Positions 35,569-46,530 of a DNA stretch of 64,000 nucleotides are shown here, one piece after another. Position numbers and translations under genes: made by a program. Within the stretch, counting starts at the first letter, position 1. Each line of letters begins with the position of its first letter. Below the pieces are notes generated by a model. It had not been told where the DNA came from, ran no database searches, and saw only the letters and a list, made by a program, of their open reading frames with translations. Origin of the DNA: Ophioderma brevispina (lineage: Eukaryota; Echinodermata; Ophiuroidea; Amphilepidida; Ophiodermatidae); NCBI GenBank assembly GCA_023653785.1, contig JAMKCH010010243.1, forward strand, positions 1 through 64,000. Reading direction: 5' to 3'.

Positions 35569-36296
35569 GTCTTGTTCTAAAAAATAACAATAGGTAAATC
35601 CTGAAAATTCAAATTGGTTTTGTTTGCTGTCTGAAAAATTGGGGCAAAATAGTTGTTTTTTTAGTTTATTTTTCTCCAAATAAGGAAAGTTTTACATTAA
35701 TCTGATGCCATCATCGGGTCCATCGTCCAATTTTCTTTCTAGAAATGTATACTTGTACATACAATAATCAAATATTTGCAAAAGTTACAGAACCAAAATA
35801 GATACTCGGAAACTCAGGTTCACACTGCCCTTAGTGATGTTTATAGTAGTTTGAATTTTGTGATTAATTAATTTATAATAAGAAACTGCATTTTTTTGTG
35901 TTTGTGTGATTAGGACAGCGCTTAGATACTTTGTTGTTAACACTTTATAGAGTGACAATTATAATTATTATTCTGTAAAATAAACTAGAGTCAAAACAGT
36001 GAGCATGAAGTGGAAAACCAAATTACAATGAAGAGAAGTTTCCTAGGGGATTGGAATCAGGACTTTTGAAGTGAGCTTTACCAAAACAAGGTGTTTTTGG
36101 AACCATTGGTGTTGTGCTTTTGCGACCAATCTTTCCTTCATCTGTACAAGTGACTTTCAATGACCTTCTGTATTGACCTTTAAATCCTACGTGACATGCA
36201 ATCTTTGTAGGGTGTACCTATTGACCTGAGTTTGGTACCCAATGAGTTATGGTTGTCCATGCACGGGCAATTTGAAAAAGAAAAGGTCACTTTAAG

Positions 36297-36331
36297 GACA
36301 CACACCCACACACACACATACATACACACAA
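36297..36331. repeat. CA-rich microsatellite
   Basis: Interrupted (CA)n with ACATAC variants. Confidence 0.85.
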
Positions 36332-38037
36332 GGGTCCAAATTATCAACGTACAAAAAGAAAAAACAGTGCAATTTCCAATATACTCTAAAGCAAAAAGGG
36401 CCAACAGGCAAAAGGAAAAATCCTTCACTTTCATTGAATGAGCTAGGCACTGGTAATAATTAAAATGCAGCTTCACTGGAGGTTCGGATACTAAAGCTGT
36501 TCAATGCTGCTGTTTATTTAGCAAAAAGATCCCCATTGTATTCGTATTAAGTTTCATTGAAGAAGCGAAGAGATAATAAGTATCCATTTCAGCTCCCACC
36601 GGCAATGAGTCAAATTATGTAGGGTTGCTGTTCTGATAGAGTTCAAAGTTCAAAATATCATTAAAACCCTCCAAGGGGTGTCAAAATTATTCACATTCTA
36701 AAAGCTATTTGCAGATTCAGACTCCACAATATAATTTGTGACAAATATGACTTAATAGGCAGGTTCATTATGCAACTCCCTAAGCTTATAAGTCGCTGCA
36801 GTTTTGATAGCTCAGATTTTTAAACTTTTATACATGTCATATTCTTGAGGGCAGGGGATTCTTGGCACAACGCAAAGAAAAGGGCACTGTCTTAAAGATA
36901 CTTCACTGAAGCAGTGGTTGTAAGTTCAACTTCCACATTAGACCTTTCGGCAATTGATCCATTTAATACGATGTAGGGTCGCACAACTTAAATCTTCCTA
37001 AATTTATACGTCTTAATAGATAATGTGGCTCGGAAGCATTTGTGTTCAATCACCATTGAAACATTTTACTCTGGGACAGTTAAGTCAAGAAAAGTATGTC
37101 CACAAGTCACAGCTGGTGTGCTAGGTGGGAAATGATAAATTAACAAATGAGATGCAGACAGGAAAGTTGCCATCACAGACACAGACCAGGCACTAGGAAA
37201 CTATTGGAGCTGCCCCGTGTGAATAGGTCGATGGGATGAAAACAAAAGTTTGCCTTGTATTTCTTATCACATATGGAGCACAACTTCTTGAGTAAGATTC
37301 TATGTATAATTGTGAGTTGCTTTCACTGCTTGTGAATACCAATGGTTCAGATCTGATGCTGAACAGACAAGTCAGACTTGCACAGATAAATGTGACCCAT
37401 GTCTCAATTTGGAACTCCCATTGAGGTAGAAAAAAATGTTCATTGGGCCCCTTACCCAGGTAGAGCTTTTTTTTATATTGGCTAATTTTTTTAAATTTTT
37501 TTTTACATTTTATTTTTGGTCCTTTGCCATAAAAATGGCCAGACTGAGAGAGTGTACTCCCCCCACCAGTTCAGTTCAGTTTATACGTGTTTTCATTTAT
37601 TTAAATTTTCTTTCTTCGCAGGGGGATTGATTTGAACATTTTACCTTCCTCACGCATTTCTTCTGATCAAATCTGAGAACTTTCACTTTTTGAAGGAGAA
37701 AATGATGATGGTCAGAGTCTGGCATTAAAGTCATTCTGGTCCGTTTACCTATACACAAATCAGGGTTTTGCAAATTCCGGACCTCACTGGTAACCATAGC
37801 CGGGGGCATCCCGCTTGAATTCACCAATTGTGCATATTTTTGTGTGTACTTAAGTATGGTACAGATGTACAAAAAATTGGGAGGTTTTTTGGGTTGGAGC
37901 CCCAATATAAATGGCAGCTCCATTCCCCCCATCACTTGGCTGCATTGGTTTGTCTTTACAGTGAAAGGAAATGCAATGCTAAGATTGGCCAAGTGATTCT
38001 GGTCATTTAGAATTGTGGCACTTTAAAACTGTAGATT

Positions 38038-38043
38038 TTATTT
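38038..38043 (-). promoter_or_regulatory. Candidate polyadenylation signal
   Basis: The minus strand carries an AATAAA in an A-rich context ~320 bases downstream of the stop codons in the exon at 38362-38436, a normal distance for a 3' UTR. Confidence 0.35.
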
Positions 38044-38361
38044 TTTGTTTCATTTCAGCTGATAATTTAAAAACCATTGACCTTTGCAAAGCAAGTATAA
38101 TGTTGTGAATCAATTGCTATTTACTTAAAGCTTATAATCCACAGCCCCAATTTGAACTCTAAAACGCCTCTTAAAGCCCACACAAACTACCGCATACTCA
38201 ATCATGGCATTTTCGTGCAGCGTCGGCGTTATTTTCTGACTGCTGCAGCATCCACAGCCATGTGTTCTCTCGTCGTGAGCCGTCTTTAGCTGCAGTGCTA
38301 GCTGGCTGTTGTCTTGCTGTGTCTTGGCCAGGACTTGGTCCTGGCCTTGGACATTGCTCCT

Positions 38362-38436
38362 CTATGCTAACCCAAGGTGGTGTTTGAATGGGTCACGGGG
38401 GAGATGGCTCTTGACGGTAGTGACTTGTGAAGACTG
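38362..38436 (-). CDS. Candidate terminal exon (gene 2 alternative end or a small gene)
   Basis: The minus strand has a strong acceptor, TCCTTATTTTCCCCTCAG, followed in phase 0 by QSSQVTTVKSHLPRDPFKHH then LGLA and TAG. With one base taken into the previous codon it reads SLHKSLPSRAISPVTHSNTT then LG and TAG, which would fit the donor phase of the exon at 40614-40684. Beyond the first stop the same frame resumes with a glutamine-rich coiled-coil-like run (QDQVLAKTQQDNSQLALQLK), which is curious. Which frame is used cannot be settled here. Confidence 0.35.
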   Translation of the reverse strand, partial: QSSQVTTVKSHLPRDPFKHHLGLA

Positions 38437-38838
38437 CTGAGGGGAAAATAAGGACATTAGTTGCTTATAGGTTAAAAACGGTGCTGAGATGTTGATTGCA
38501 TCTAATGCATGAGACATATGAAGTAGCGGGTGTCATTTGGACAACTCACTAAACATGCAGCACTAATTCTCAAGCAACAATCAGCAGTTGTAACAATAAC
38601 ACACACAGAATAAAACCATACAATTTCACCATTTTTAAACTAAATTTTTAAAAAAAGATTACAATATAGAAGGGTTACAGATTGATAAATAATTTGTAAT
38701 GCAACTTGCAAACTTCCTCCAGGACATTAGAAAATATTTGATTTTCAGCAATGCTAGCAATTCTTGAACAGTAAACTGACCTTAAGAGATGCAAACCAGA
38801 ATAACAACCATGGGACAATTAAGGTTTACACCCTACTC

Positions 38839-39453
38839 CAAGGTTTCCAACCCAGGGTGGTCGCGACCCCTTTTGGGGTCGCGGACCCTTAAGAAGGGGT
38901 CGCGAAGCTATTTCAAATGAAAGTTTACTTGGCCCAAAAGGCAGAAACAGAATTGGCAAATAATATAATTTACATGTACAAGCAAGCTTAAACTGCATTT
39001 ATGCAGTGTTTGATAATCAATTGACTTTGAAAAATTTTGTGCGCTTCGTGCGCAAATCAGTATTAAATTGTCACTTACAGGTCTGTTCAAAGACCAAAAA
39101 ATGAACACGATTGTAATGAAACTTACCCCGTGGTTATTTTTGCACACTTCGAGCGCACTTGCTTTAGGAATGAAGAGGACCATGCCATTCGAATGCCACA
39201 ACCGAAATTTTTATGGATTGCCCTTGCTGCAGGAGATTCGGAGCTTCCGGTAGAATATAGGCGACCTTGTTGCAAGCCCCTTCCCCTGGCTTGAAAAATT
39301 GGCTTCCCACTGACGTACCTCTCCACAACACCTTCAATATTTCCTTGACTGGTCAAATTTCTTTCTGAGAATATATTATTTTGAGTAATAGGGGTCGCCG
39401 CAAGCTAAGTGTCAAGAAATGGGGTCTTGGGACAAAAAGGTTGGGAAACCCTG
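38839..39453. mobile_element. hAT-type non-autonomous element, 615 bp
   Basis: A perfect 8 bp duplication CCCTACTC flanks the element (38831-38838 and 39454-39461). The termini CAAGGTTTCCAACCCAGGG and AAGGTTGGGAAACCCTG are inverted copies of the Charlie-like hAT consensus (CAGTGGTTCCCAACC). Next to the left end is GGTCGCGACCCC, a small palindrome. No transposase frame is intact inside. The perfect duplication argues for fairly recent insertion. Confidence 0.88.
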
Positions 39454-39469
39454 CCCTACTCCTTAGAAA

Positions 39470-39740
39470 CTAACTGAACATGTACAAATGTCACTCTCTG
39501 TACATGGGAAGAATGGCTTAATGCCCCCTCTGATGGATGAGTTGTTTTCATGGTTATTTGCCAAATTCCCCAAAAAAACATAGGGGAGAGCAGAATCCTA
39601 ACATTAATCAACAGCTCTTATACAAATTAACCCAGAAGTGAGTACAGGAATAAATCACAGCAACTGACACTATTGAGCATTGAACCAGAGCCCTTTAGCA
39701 CCAAAAGATAACAAATAAACCAGTGGGCCATGCACTCGTA
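39470..39740 (-). repeat. tRNA-derived SINE, antisense
   Basis: It holds the body motif CTCTGTACATGGG, then GGCTTAATGCCCCCTCTGAT and GGATG, shared with 43030-43085, followed by a decayed antisense tRNA head (GAACCAGAGCCCTTTAGCAC). The A- and B-boxes are poorly kept. It follows directly after the hAT element. Confidence 0.5.
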
Positions 39741-39794
39741 CTAAATGCAATATACAATAATATGTATAATAATATTTAACTTTTAATTCTTATA

Positions 39795-40067
39795 AGGCAC
39801 GACAATTCTACCTTTGCTCAGAGTGCCGTTGTGGAGCACCTTAGGTTTCTGCAACACAATAAGTAAATCCAGAATGACAAGGAAGGCTTTATGGGAAGAA
39901 GTCTGATTTTAGATGCAGGAGGAAACCAAAGTTCTCCGAGAAAACCTGCGAGGACGGGTATGGATCAGCAACCAAATTCACGTACGACACTGGCTCTGCA
40001 GGGAATCAAACCCAGGCCGCATGGTGAAAGGCGAGTGGATGAGCCAATACACCAACCCGTCCTCCAA
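39795..40067 (-). repeat. tRNA-derived SINE with V-SINE/Deu-like core, antisense
   Basis: On the minus strand it starts GGACGGGTTGGTGTATTGGC, has the B-box-like GGTTTGATTCC, and later GTTTTCTCGGAGAACTTTGG followed by TTTCCTCC. This resembles the central domain of V-SINE/Deu-type elements (GGTTTTCTCCGGGTGCTCCG then GTTTCCTCC). Those cores are known from vertebrates and some other deuterostomes. The match is from memory of the motif and should be tested by alignment. Confidence 0.6.
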
Positions 40068-40613
40068 TATAAAACCATCCAGTAATTTGCTGATAGTTAT
40101 GAGATTCACAAGAGCAATAAGCAGAGGAAACCAGGGTTCTGTTCCCCATACGTGTTACACTAACTCATTGCCTATGACCTACTTAACAGACCTTTTCATA
40201 CCAGTTTACCACAGTGCTTTGGACAAATTGTCCACTCAGGCATGACAGTTCTGCACATAGATTTACGACAGAGTTTCTGAAACGGACCCCAGATGTCCAG
40301 ATCAGATGTCAAATTTTAAAGTTTCTCCTTGAAAAGTGTCATTAGCTACTTTACAACATTTCCACAACATAAAATTGGTCAAAAAATAATGCCTTAATTC
40401 CATGGAGAAGTATGTATTTCAGGGTGTGTAATGACCTGCCAAAATTAAATACAAAAAAAAATAATTGACACAGTAAACTCTCAAGATCATTTCTGGGAAT
40501 TGGTCGTTTTCTTTTTTCTGTGAAAAACACAAAACCTTGAACAAACAATGAAACCGAGCAGCGCAACTTAAGTTTAGACATTAAGCCTATCGAAGTCAAC
40601 TTCTCATGCTTAC

Positions 40614-40684
40614 CTGTTTGTTATTAACTCAACTGTCACTTTAAAAACTGCCGTTACATATTCCCACATCCTCATAGCACTCAT
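40614..40684 (-). CDS. Candidate first coding exon of a small gene
   Basis: On the minus strand an ATG opens MSAMRMWEYVTAVFKVTVEL then ITN and two bases, ending at a consensus donor, ACAG|GTAAGC. The frame is also open upstream (DHPNDTSVP), so the ATG may be internal. It leaves two bases, which fit the one-base entry of 38362-38436 and would yield a protein of about 46 residues. The segment is aliphatic and could form one amphipathic or membrane helix. No family was recognised. Confidence 0.35.
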
Positions 40685-40900
40685 GGGCACGGAAGTGTCA
40701 TTTGGATGATCGCTTACTTTCTCTCACTTTTTCCATGAAATTCTTTCCACATTAGGTTGTTTTAAGGTAAACATTTCAAATGAGATTCACCTTTTATATT
40801 CATGGTCATACCAAAGGCGACTCTTTTGATCTCAGTAAGTAAACATACAACACTAACGAAGATTGTTCAATTTCCGAAAAACTTTTATCTAAAAGTTGAC

Positions 40901-40927
40901 GGGGGGGGGGGGGGGGGGGGGGGGGGG
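40901..40927 (+). repeat. G27 tract
   Basis: Twenty-seven consecutive G followed by TAGGGGG. It could form a G-quadruplex; such runs are also a place where assemblies err. Confidence 0.9.
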
Positions 40928-41274
40928 TAGGGGGTGCTTATTAGGAAAGAATATTAGAATGTGATGTATGAGAGGCTCTTATATTCTTTTACATGTGCCC
41001 GAAAAATTGTCTGATCTTAGAAAATAAAAACCATGATTTGAATCTCTAGTTTAAAGAGTGGTATTCTTTGACTTCTCTTGATTGATGTAGGTAACTGAAA
41101 AAACATAACAATGTTAAAAATTAAAACTTTAAATATAATAATATTGTTCGGAAAATTTCCCACCATCATGACGTAACCATTTATAACTGTATTTTGAGAT
41201 TTCTTGTACCAAATTATCATCTTTATGACCTGAAACAATGCTGAAGATCTCATTAGTCAAGAGCGAGCAAATGT

Positions 41275-42215
41275 TGGGTATCTGAAGGGGAAAAAACGGG
41301 GGGGGGGGGGGAACAGTCTTATGCCAGAACGGTATACCATGGCCTACAAAAATGCATGATTAGCATTTCTGGAATGGTAGCTATAGCAGGTAGGGGGTAA
41401 CCAGGTTACACAGGGGGAAAAATTTCAGTTGCTTCAAATGTGAAAAGGTATACACATATTGGGTCTGATTCATTAAAGGAGGATTCCCAAAAGGTATAGA
41501 GTTTGTACTAACTACAGCAAAAGTTTTGGAGTTTATAGGCTAAAACCGCAAAAATCAATAAAAAAAGGGTCATTTTAGTTGTACAGGGATCAAAATTAAA
41601 GTAGCTCTTGATTTGCGATTAAAATATGGTGTATTATTGGCGGAGCTCATAGGGATATTAAAATAAGGAATAGTTTGACTGTCTAAAATGCTTAGAGTTA
41701 CATATGTGGGGGAAACAAAGGTCTAGTCCATTGCATTCAAATGGGGCTTGACCTTTTTTCCCCCTAATTATATCCCAAAAAATAAAAAAAATAAAAAAAA
41801 TAAAAAATTCCTTATTTTAATCTATGAGCTCCATCAATATTTGCCCACCACCTCTTTTTTAATCCCAATTGGAGCAACTTTAAAAAAATGACCCCTTGTA
41901 CAACTGAACTGAAATTTAACCCTTTTGACCTGCTTTTGCGGTTTTTTAACCTTAACTCCAAAACTTTGGGTTGTAAGTTTGTTAGATAGTGACAAATACC
42001 TTTGAATTTATGGTTGGACAACTGATGTGGCATACTTTCAACATGGACCGGATCATTTTAAAATTTTGACCTCTGTGTAATTCCTTGATGGCCCCCTACC
42101 TTTTTGGTTATAGCGATTCCATTCCAGAAATCCTATCATGCATTTGTGTAGGGATAGTGTACTGAGCTTGGAATAATAAGTATTGTTTTGTCCCCCTTTC
42201 ATGGTACCAATTTGG
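41275..42215. repeat. Foldback element, ~0.94 kb
   Basis: The left arm (~41275-41700) contains AAATGCATGATTAGCATTTC, TGGAATGGTAGCTATA, GGTAGGGGG, TACACAGGGGG and GGGTCATTTTAGTTGTACA. It is mirrored in the right arm (~41800-42215) by CCCCCTACC, TATAGCGATTCCATTCCAG, AAATCCTATCATGCATTTGT and TGACCCCTTGTACAAC. The loop is about 100 bp. A G14 tract (41298-41311) lies near the left end, opposite a CCCCC run at the right. Arms have diverged and no coding frame survives. Confidence 0.7.
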
Positions 42216-42444
42216 TCAAAATTTCCCCTGATGGTTAAGAAACTACATTATATTCCATCTAAGATCATGCAGGGCAATAATTGCAGTAAAACTGGCTTCT
42301 CTTGGGGACTGTATACAGATCCTCTAGTCTTCACTTCAACAAAATCATAACTTTGAAACATTCCAATGTTACCTCAGGGATCCAACCAAGGCGTCATATT
42401 GCCAACTTATTTTCAGGAACTATACCTGTAGTAATTTGACTGAA

Positions 42445-42516
42445 TCAGTCCTCTTGGATCTTCTTAGCCTGGGCAAGGGCAGTGTCTCGCTCTCGTCTTG
42501 TGGCTTCTAACTGGCC
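42445..42516 (-). CDS. Terminal exon of gene 2 (coiled-coil C-terminus)
   Basis: A minus-strand acceptor, ATATTGTTTTAG, is followed in phase 0 by GQLEATRRERDTALAQAKKI then QED and TGA, 23 codons. The other two phases hit early stops. Its charged, heptad-like pattern is that of a coiled coil. It joins in phase to 45177-45237, giving FDQQ/GQLEATRRERD. The family was not recognised. The 3' UTR probably runs toward the foldback element ending at 42215. Confidence 0.6.
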   Translation of the reverse strand, partial: GQLEATRRERDTALAQAKKIQED

Positions 42517-42954
42517 CTAAAACAATATACTACAGCTCAATATAGATGAGTATATAGAAAGAAAATGTAATAATTAGATCAAGTAGTTGGGTATAATCAT
42601 AAAAAAACAGTAGCTTATTTAATCAAGTTGGTTTGGGTAGGGACATACTCCAAAAATCTGAAAGTGGTACCATGGCTATTACAATATCGAAGAAAATTGG
42701 ATCCATTAGTAGTACCCCAAGTCCCTTAATTTTCGCATGTACACATTTAACAAAAATTGAACAATTTTAAACAAAATATTAAAAATGGAGCTATTTTTCT
42801 TAAATTTGTTAACAATGACCATCTATACCAAAATTGAATAGGAAAATGGCATCACTGACACAATAAAAGCTTGAAGACAGACCCAATTTTGGGCAGTCAC
42901 CATTTAGCCTGGAAGACCATTCCGGTTCAGGACACTGCTTTTACCATTGACGCC

Positions 42955-43095
42955 CAGGTTCCAGGTGGACTTGTCACAGCCAGGGGTCCACCCACTCTAT
43001 CGAAACAGGCTGCGAGTACAGGTACAGGGAATGACTCTATGTACATGGGACTGAGGGCTTAACATCCCCTCTGAAGGATGGAATATTCTTATGGT
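42955..43095 (-). repeat. SINE body fragment, antisense
   Basis: CTATGTACATGGGACTGAGG then GCTTAACATCCCCTCTGAAG and GATGG matches 39505-39535. The tRNA-like head is missing or unrecognisable. Confidence 0.45.
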
Positions 43096-43323
43096 ATAAC
43101 CAGTGGGCCACGGTCTCCCATATGATCATTTATAATGATTGTCCCAGGTCCTAGAAATCTACATGTTGTGAGTGACCTTAATATGCAGGTACAGTTCTTA
43201 CACAGATTCTTCCTACGAATACCTTTGAAGTACCGCTTGAGGAATCATGGAGGACCCACCAACATTGGTACTGGATCGTAGATCACAAAAGTGGTGGTTT
43301 TCATCCAAAGTATGTTAAACTAA

Positions 43324-43656
43324 AGGTCCGTTCATACTTCCCCTGCACTGCATCGCTGTGCAGTAAATTTACGGCAATGTTCCGTCACTTCTGCTGCACT
43401 CTTAATTGATTTACCGCAGGTCAACCCAGGTCACGGGGTGCAGTACGTTGCAGTAAACTTGCGAAGGATTGCAGGAAAATTGGCACACTGCACGACTGAC
43501 TGCACCCCACTGCATCTTGCTGCATCGCCAGTTAAAATAATTTTAACTTGGTTGCAGTACTGCATTGCATTGCAATGCAATATTGCAAGTGATTGCAGTA
43601 ATGATTTTGGTAGGCTGCAGTGCAGCACTGCACTGCAGTGAAGTATGAACAGACCT
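43324..43656. mobile_element. TAA-type MITE rich in TGCA, 333 bp
   Basis: TAA flanks both ends. The termini AGGTCCGTTCATACTTC and GAAGTATGAACAGACCT are inverted copies with one mismatch. The interior is packed with TGCAGT, TGCACT and CATTGCATTGCAATGCAAT words on both strands, more than 20 TGCA units, giving many alternative hairpins. A 3-bp TAA target suggests PIF/Harbinger; a decayed TTAA (CTAA/TTAA) cannot be excluded. Confidence 0.82.
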
Positions 43657-45176
43657 TAAGACCTGACAAATCTAACTACATCACTGCATTTCCAGATCAT
43701 GTCCAATATTTTGCCTAACTATTCATGACCTTTGACTCATATACAACCTCCGAGGTATCATTTAATTGTCTTCAAATACATCCTTGTTCATATTATACAA
43801 TTTCAAAGTTGTTATTTATACCAAAATATATTGAAACAGATCTTGTAGTAATGTGCTTTCAATTACATCGTCAAATTTGTCTATTGGCACATGTATCCCT
43901 TGTATTTGCCTTAGCTAACTGAATCGACAAAATCTATCAAATCTCTGTTAATACTGTGTTTTAAGTCTATAGACTCTGTTATAAGGATAACAAGTACTCA
44001 TGGCACATTACTGCACTGTTCTTTATCAGCTTTTATTGTTTGGGAAGATACACAGCGAAAGCTAAACTGCACAAATTTATCTTGTCGTCCTATGTACAAT
44101 ACGAGAGTAAACATGGCCGCCCTGTGAAGCAATATGTACATGCCACCGCCGTGTATAAATATGATAATATGTCTTGTCTAGCTCCGCCATCTTTGCCCAG
44201 TCTAGCTACACAAATTTGGTAAATGATCATTGTACATACTTGCATACAGAAGCATGAGTGAGTGTGTGTGTACATGGGTTTATTTTTCAAGTTATTACAT
44301 ATTGACATGATAGTACTGTACATATTTTGCTAACCCTCTAACTAAACTAACACCAGAGGGAAAAGGAGTATGTGTGAGAGAGCTAACTAGAGGAATATAT
44401 ACACAGACATGGAGGGGCAAGCAAACCTTTAAAACCTCCTCTTGGACTTGACTATCAACAAATAGATCAATTACTGAAGGTCCAGAGTACAGCCAAACAG
44501 AGAAGAGGGCAGATTTGAGCCGTTATCTACCGACTTTTCAAATACGGACAAACCTTGTTACATTCTAATTAGCTCAAAGTACTTGTAATGTGAAGAACAA
44601 GAATAAGCATGATGCTACTTGCACATAACTACGAACGACAAGGGCAAGCAAATTTTGACGCTGCAATTTTGCTTTGCTTAAACAATCTACAATAATATTA
44701 ACACTTTCAGATCATAAATGGTTATCAACTGGACACTGAAGTGCAAGCTCTGAGCAAGCATAATTGCTCTATAATTTGTCAATGTTTTTCTTGCAATCTG
44801 CAAATATACATTTTAACTCTTGTTAAAACACATCTGAAGGAGGAGTAGAAATGTTGACAATGATTTATACGAGTCTCCTAACAAACAAACAAAATCTGTA
44901 CACGGGGTGGTTGTATACACATTATAGTTCATAGATGTTCAATATGATATGCTAACAACAAATATTGACTGTTTGTCTGTCCTCCTGGTTGGGGAAGAAA
45001 TTGAATAAATTGTATTGGATTTACACCCGAACTTGCTACAAATCTCCATATATACATAATGTTGAGCACTGCACGACTTGTTGAGTGTAATCACGGGGCA
45101 ATAAATGAGACAACATATTAACATTAATGACAATATAATGTTGAATTCATTAACATTGAAAACAAACAGAAGCTAC
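43657..45176. other. Probable intron of gene 2
   Basis: It lies between two phase-matched exons. A 47-nt exon-like piece at 44427-44473 (minus, reading IDLFVDSQVQEEVLK) has a good acceptor but a phase that fits neither neighbour. Nothing else was recognised. Confidence 0.4.
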
Positions 45177-45237
45177 CTGTTGGTCAAATACTAAGAGAGT
45201 CCCTTTCTTTTTTTTCTTGGATTTAGAAAGTGGGCTT
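45177..45237 (-). CDS. Internal exon of gene 2 (lysine-rich linker)
   Basis: A 61 nt minus-strand exon enters with one base completing an Arg codon and continues SPLSKSKKKKKGTLLVFDQQ to the donor CAG|GTAGCT, phase 0. The upstream exon ends TM plus AG, so the junction reads EGEYTM-R-SPLSKS with no frame break. The KKKKK run may act as a nuclear or membrane-binding basic patch. That is only a composition-based guess. Confidence 0.6.
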
Positions 45238-45280
45238 CTTAGATAAAGTATGTCACATGCTCCCACAGTTCCCACAAGTT

Positions 45281-45332
45281 ACTATGATGATGACAATGAT
45301 TACGATGACGACAATGAAGATGATTGGTTTAT
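45281..45332. repeat. GATGAC-rich microsatellite
   Basis: Imperfect GATGAT, GACAAT and GACGAC words over ~50 bp. Confidence 0.8.
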
Positions 45333-45544
45333 TTTATCTTGTATCGCAAACCATAGGCTAAATTGAAGGAGACGTACAACAAACTAATCAAACAGAAACA
45401 ATGTAACTTTGAGACAGCTGCTTACAGCGCCATGTTGCAGCATCCACACTAACCAAACACACACAGAATGGGAAGTGAGAGCTTTCATTTGCCCATATGA
45501 AATAACCATGAGGAGACTATTAATTCTGGTCTTAATCAATATCA

Positions 45545-45672
45545 CCTACACAAATCAAATCCAGAATTGAGTACCTAGAATAAACCCAGCAAGTGGACCC
45601 ACCCAGATTTGAACCAAGGACTCTTGGGTCCAAAGGCAAGCTCTCTAACAATTTAACCATGTCATCTCTTTA
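45545..45672 (-). repeat. tRNA-derived SINE, antisense
   Basis: On the minus strand, GACATGGTTAAATTGTTAGA with GAGC gives a tRNA D-arm-like start. The anticodon region around CTTTGGACCCAAGAG and GGTTCAAATCT as a B-box complete the tRNA-like head. The layout is the same as at 39640-39730, so both belong to one SINE family. Confidence 0.55.
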
Positions 45673-46112
45673 AATGAAAAGCAATACATAAATTTGATGC
45701 TTCAATAATATAATTAATGAATAAAAAATAGCACATAACAGATTCTTAAACAGCTGAGGGAATCTATGCCATTTCATTGGTTCCTGCCCGGTTTCAAATC
45801 GCAATTACGCACTGCATATTGACAATATTTTGAGGTTGATGCATGTGCGTCATACCGCATTTTGCTACATTTGCGAAGCCTGTCAACGTTGCATCTCCTT
45901 GCATATGTTCTTTGCATTCAGTGGGTTGTTTGATTTTTCTCACTAATGGGTGGCAGTCCTTTCTTGTTGTATTTAAGCCATAAGGATCACAATATTAGGT
46001 TAAAGATTACCTTGAATTATAGATCTGTTTAAGGATGAAAATAGAGGTACAATTTTATAAACCAGCACTCTCATTACGACAAATTGAAACTGGCAATACC
46101 ATTATTTTTGGC

Positions 46113-46147
46113 GTGGAAGAACTTGGGCTCCGGCCTCGTTCTTCCAC
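46113..46147. repeat. Perfect 10-bp stem hairpin
   Basis: GTGGAAGAAC and GTTCTTCCAC are separated by 15 bases that include CTCCGGCC. It could be a terminator-like fold or part of a larger repeat; no role is evident. Confidence 0.5.
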
Positions 46148-46530
46148 TTTAAATAATGACATCGCCTTGGTTTGAATTTGTCATAAAGAGATTACCGGTT
46201 CCAAAAATCACGCCTTTATTCTTCAGCCTAGATCAAATATTGGGTGAGTCACTTCTATTAGAATTAGGGAATAAAAGACAGCATTTATTGTTTTGCCCAT
46301 CCAACATTTACATAATACTGGATGACTTGATGTTGATAACAGAATCGGAGACTAGCCCAATATTTTCTTGGCAAGGTCAATATTTTCTTGTATTAACCTC
46401 CCAAAAAACGACATCCAGTATTAGAATTATTATGCAAGATGACAAAAATTTGTCATATTTGCTTCAGTTGCATGACTGAGTGTCCTATAGTTTTGCATGT
46501 GTAGCATTGGACAGTAAACGCTAGACATGA

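Larger units (their letters stand above)
34691..38030. other. 3.3-kb stretch without a supported gene
   Basis: It contains a possible MITE (35372-35568) and a CA repeat (36297-36331). A 131-codon minus-strand frame at 37597-37992 is basic and histidine-rich at its end but has no recognised domain or splice borders. Confidence 0.35.

Noticed and set aside
37597..37992. 131-codon minus-strand ORF
   Set aside because: No recognisable domain, no matched splice sites, and composition like background.
44427..44473. Minus-strand exon candidate IDLFVDSQVQEEVLK
   Set aside because: Good acceptor, but it needs one carried-in base whereas the gene 2 exon before it ends in phase 0; its donor GTTTGC is poor.
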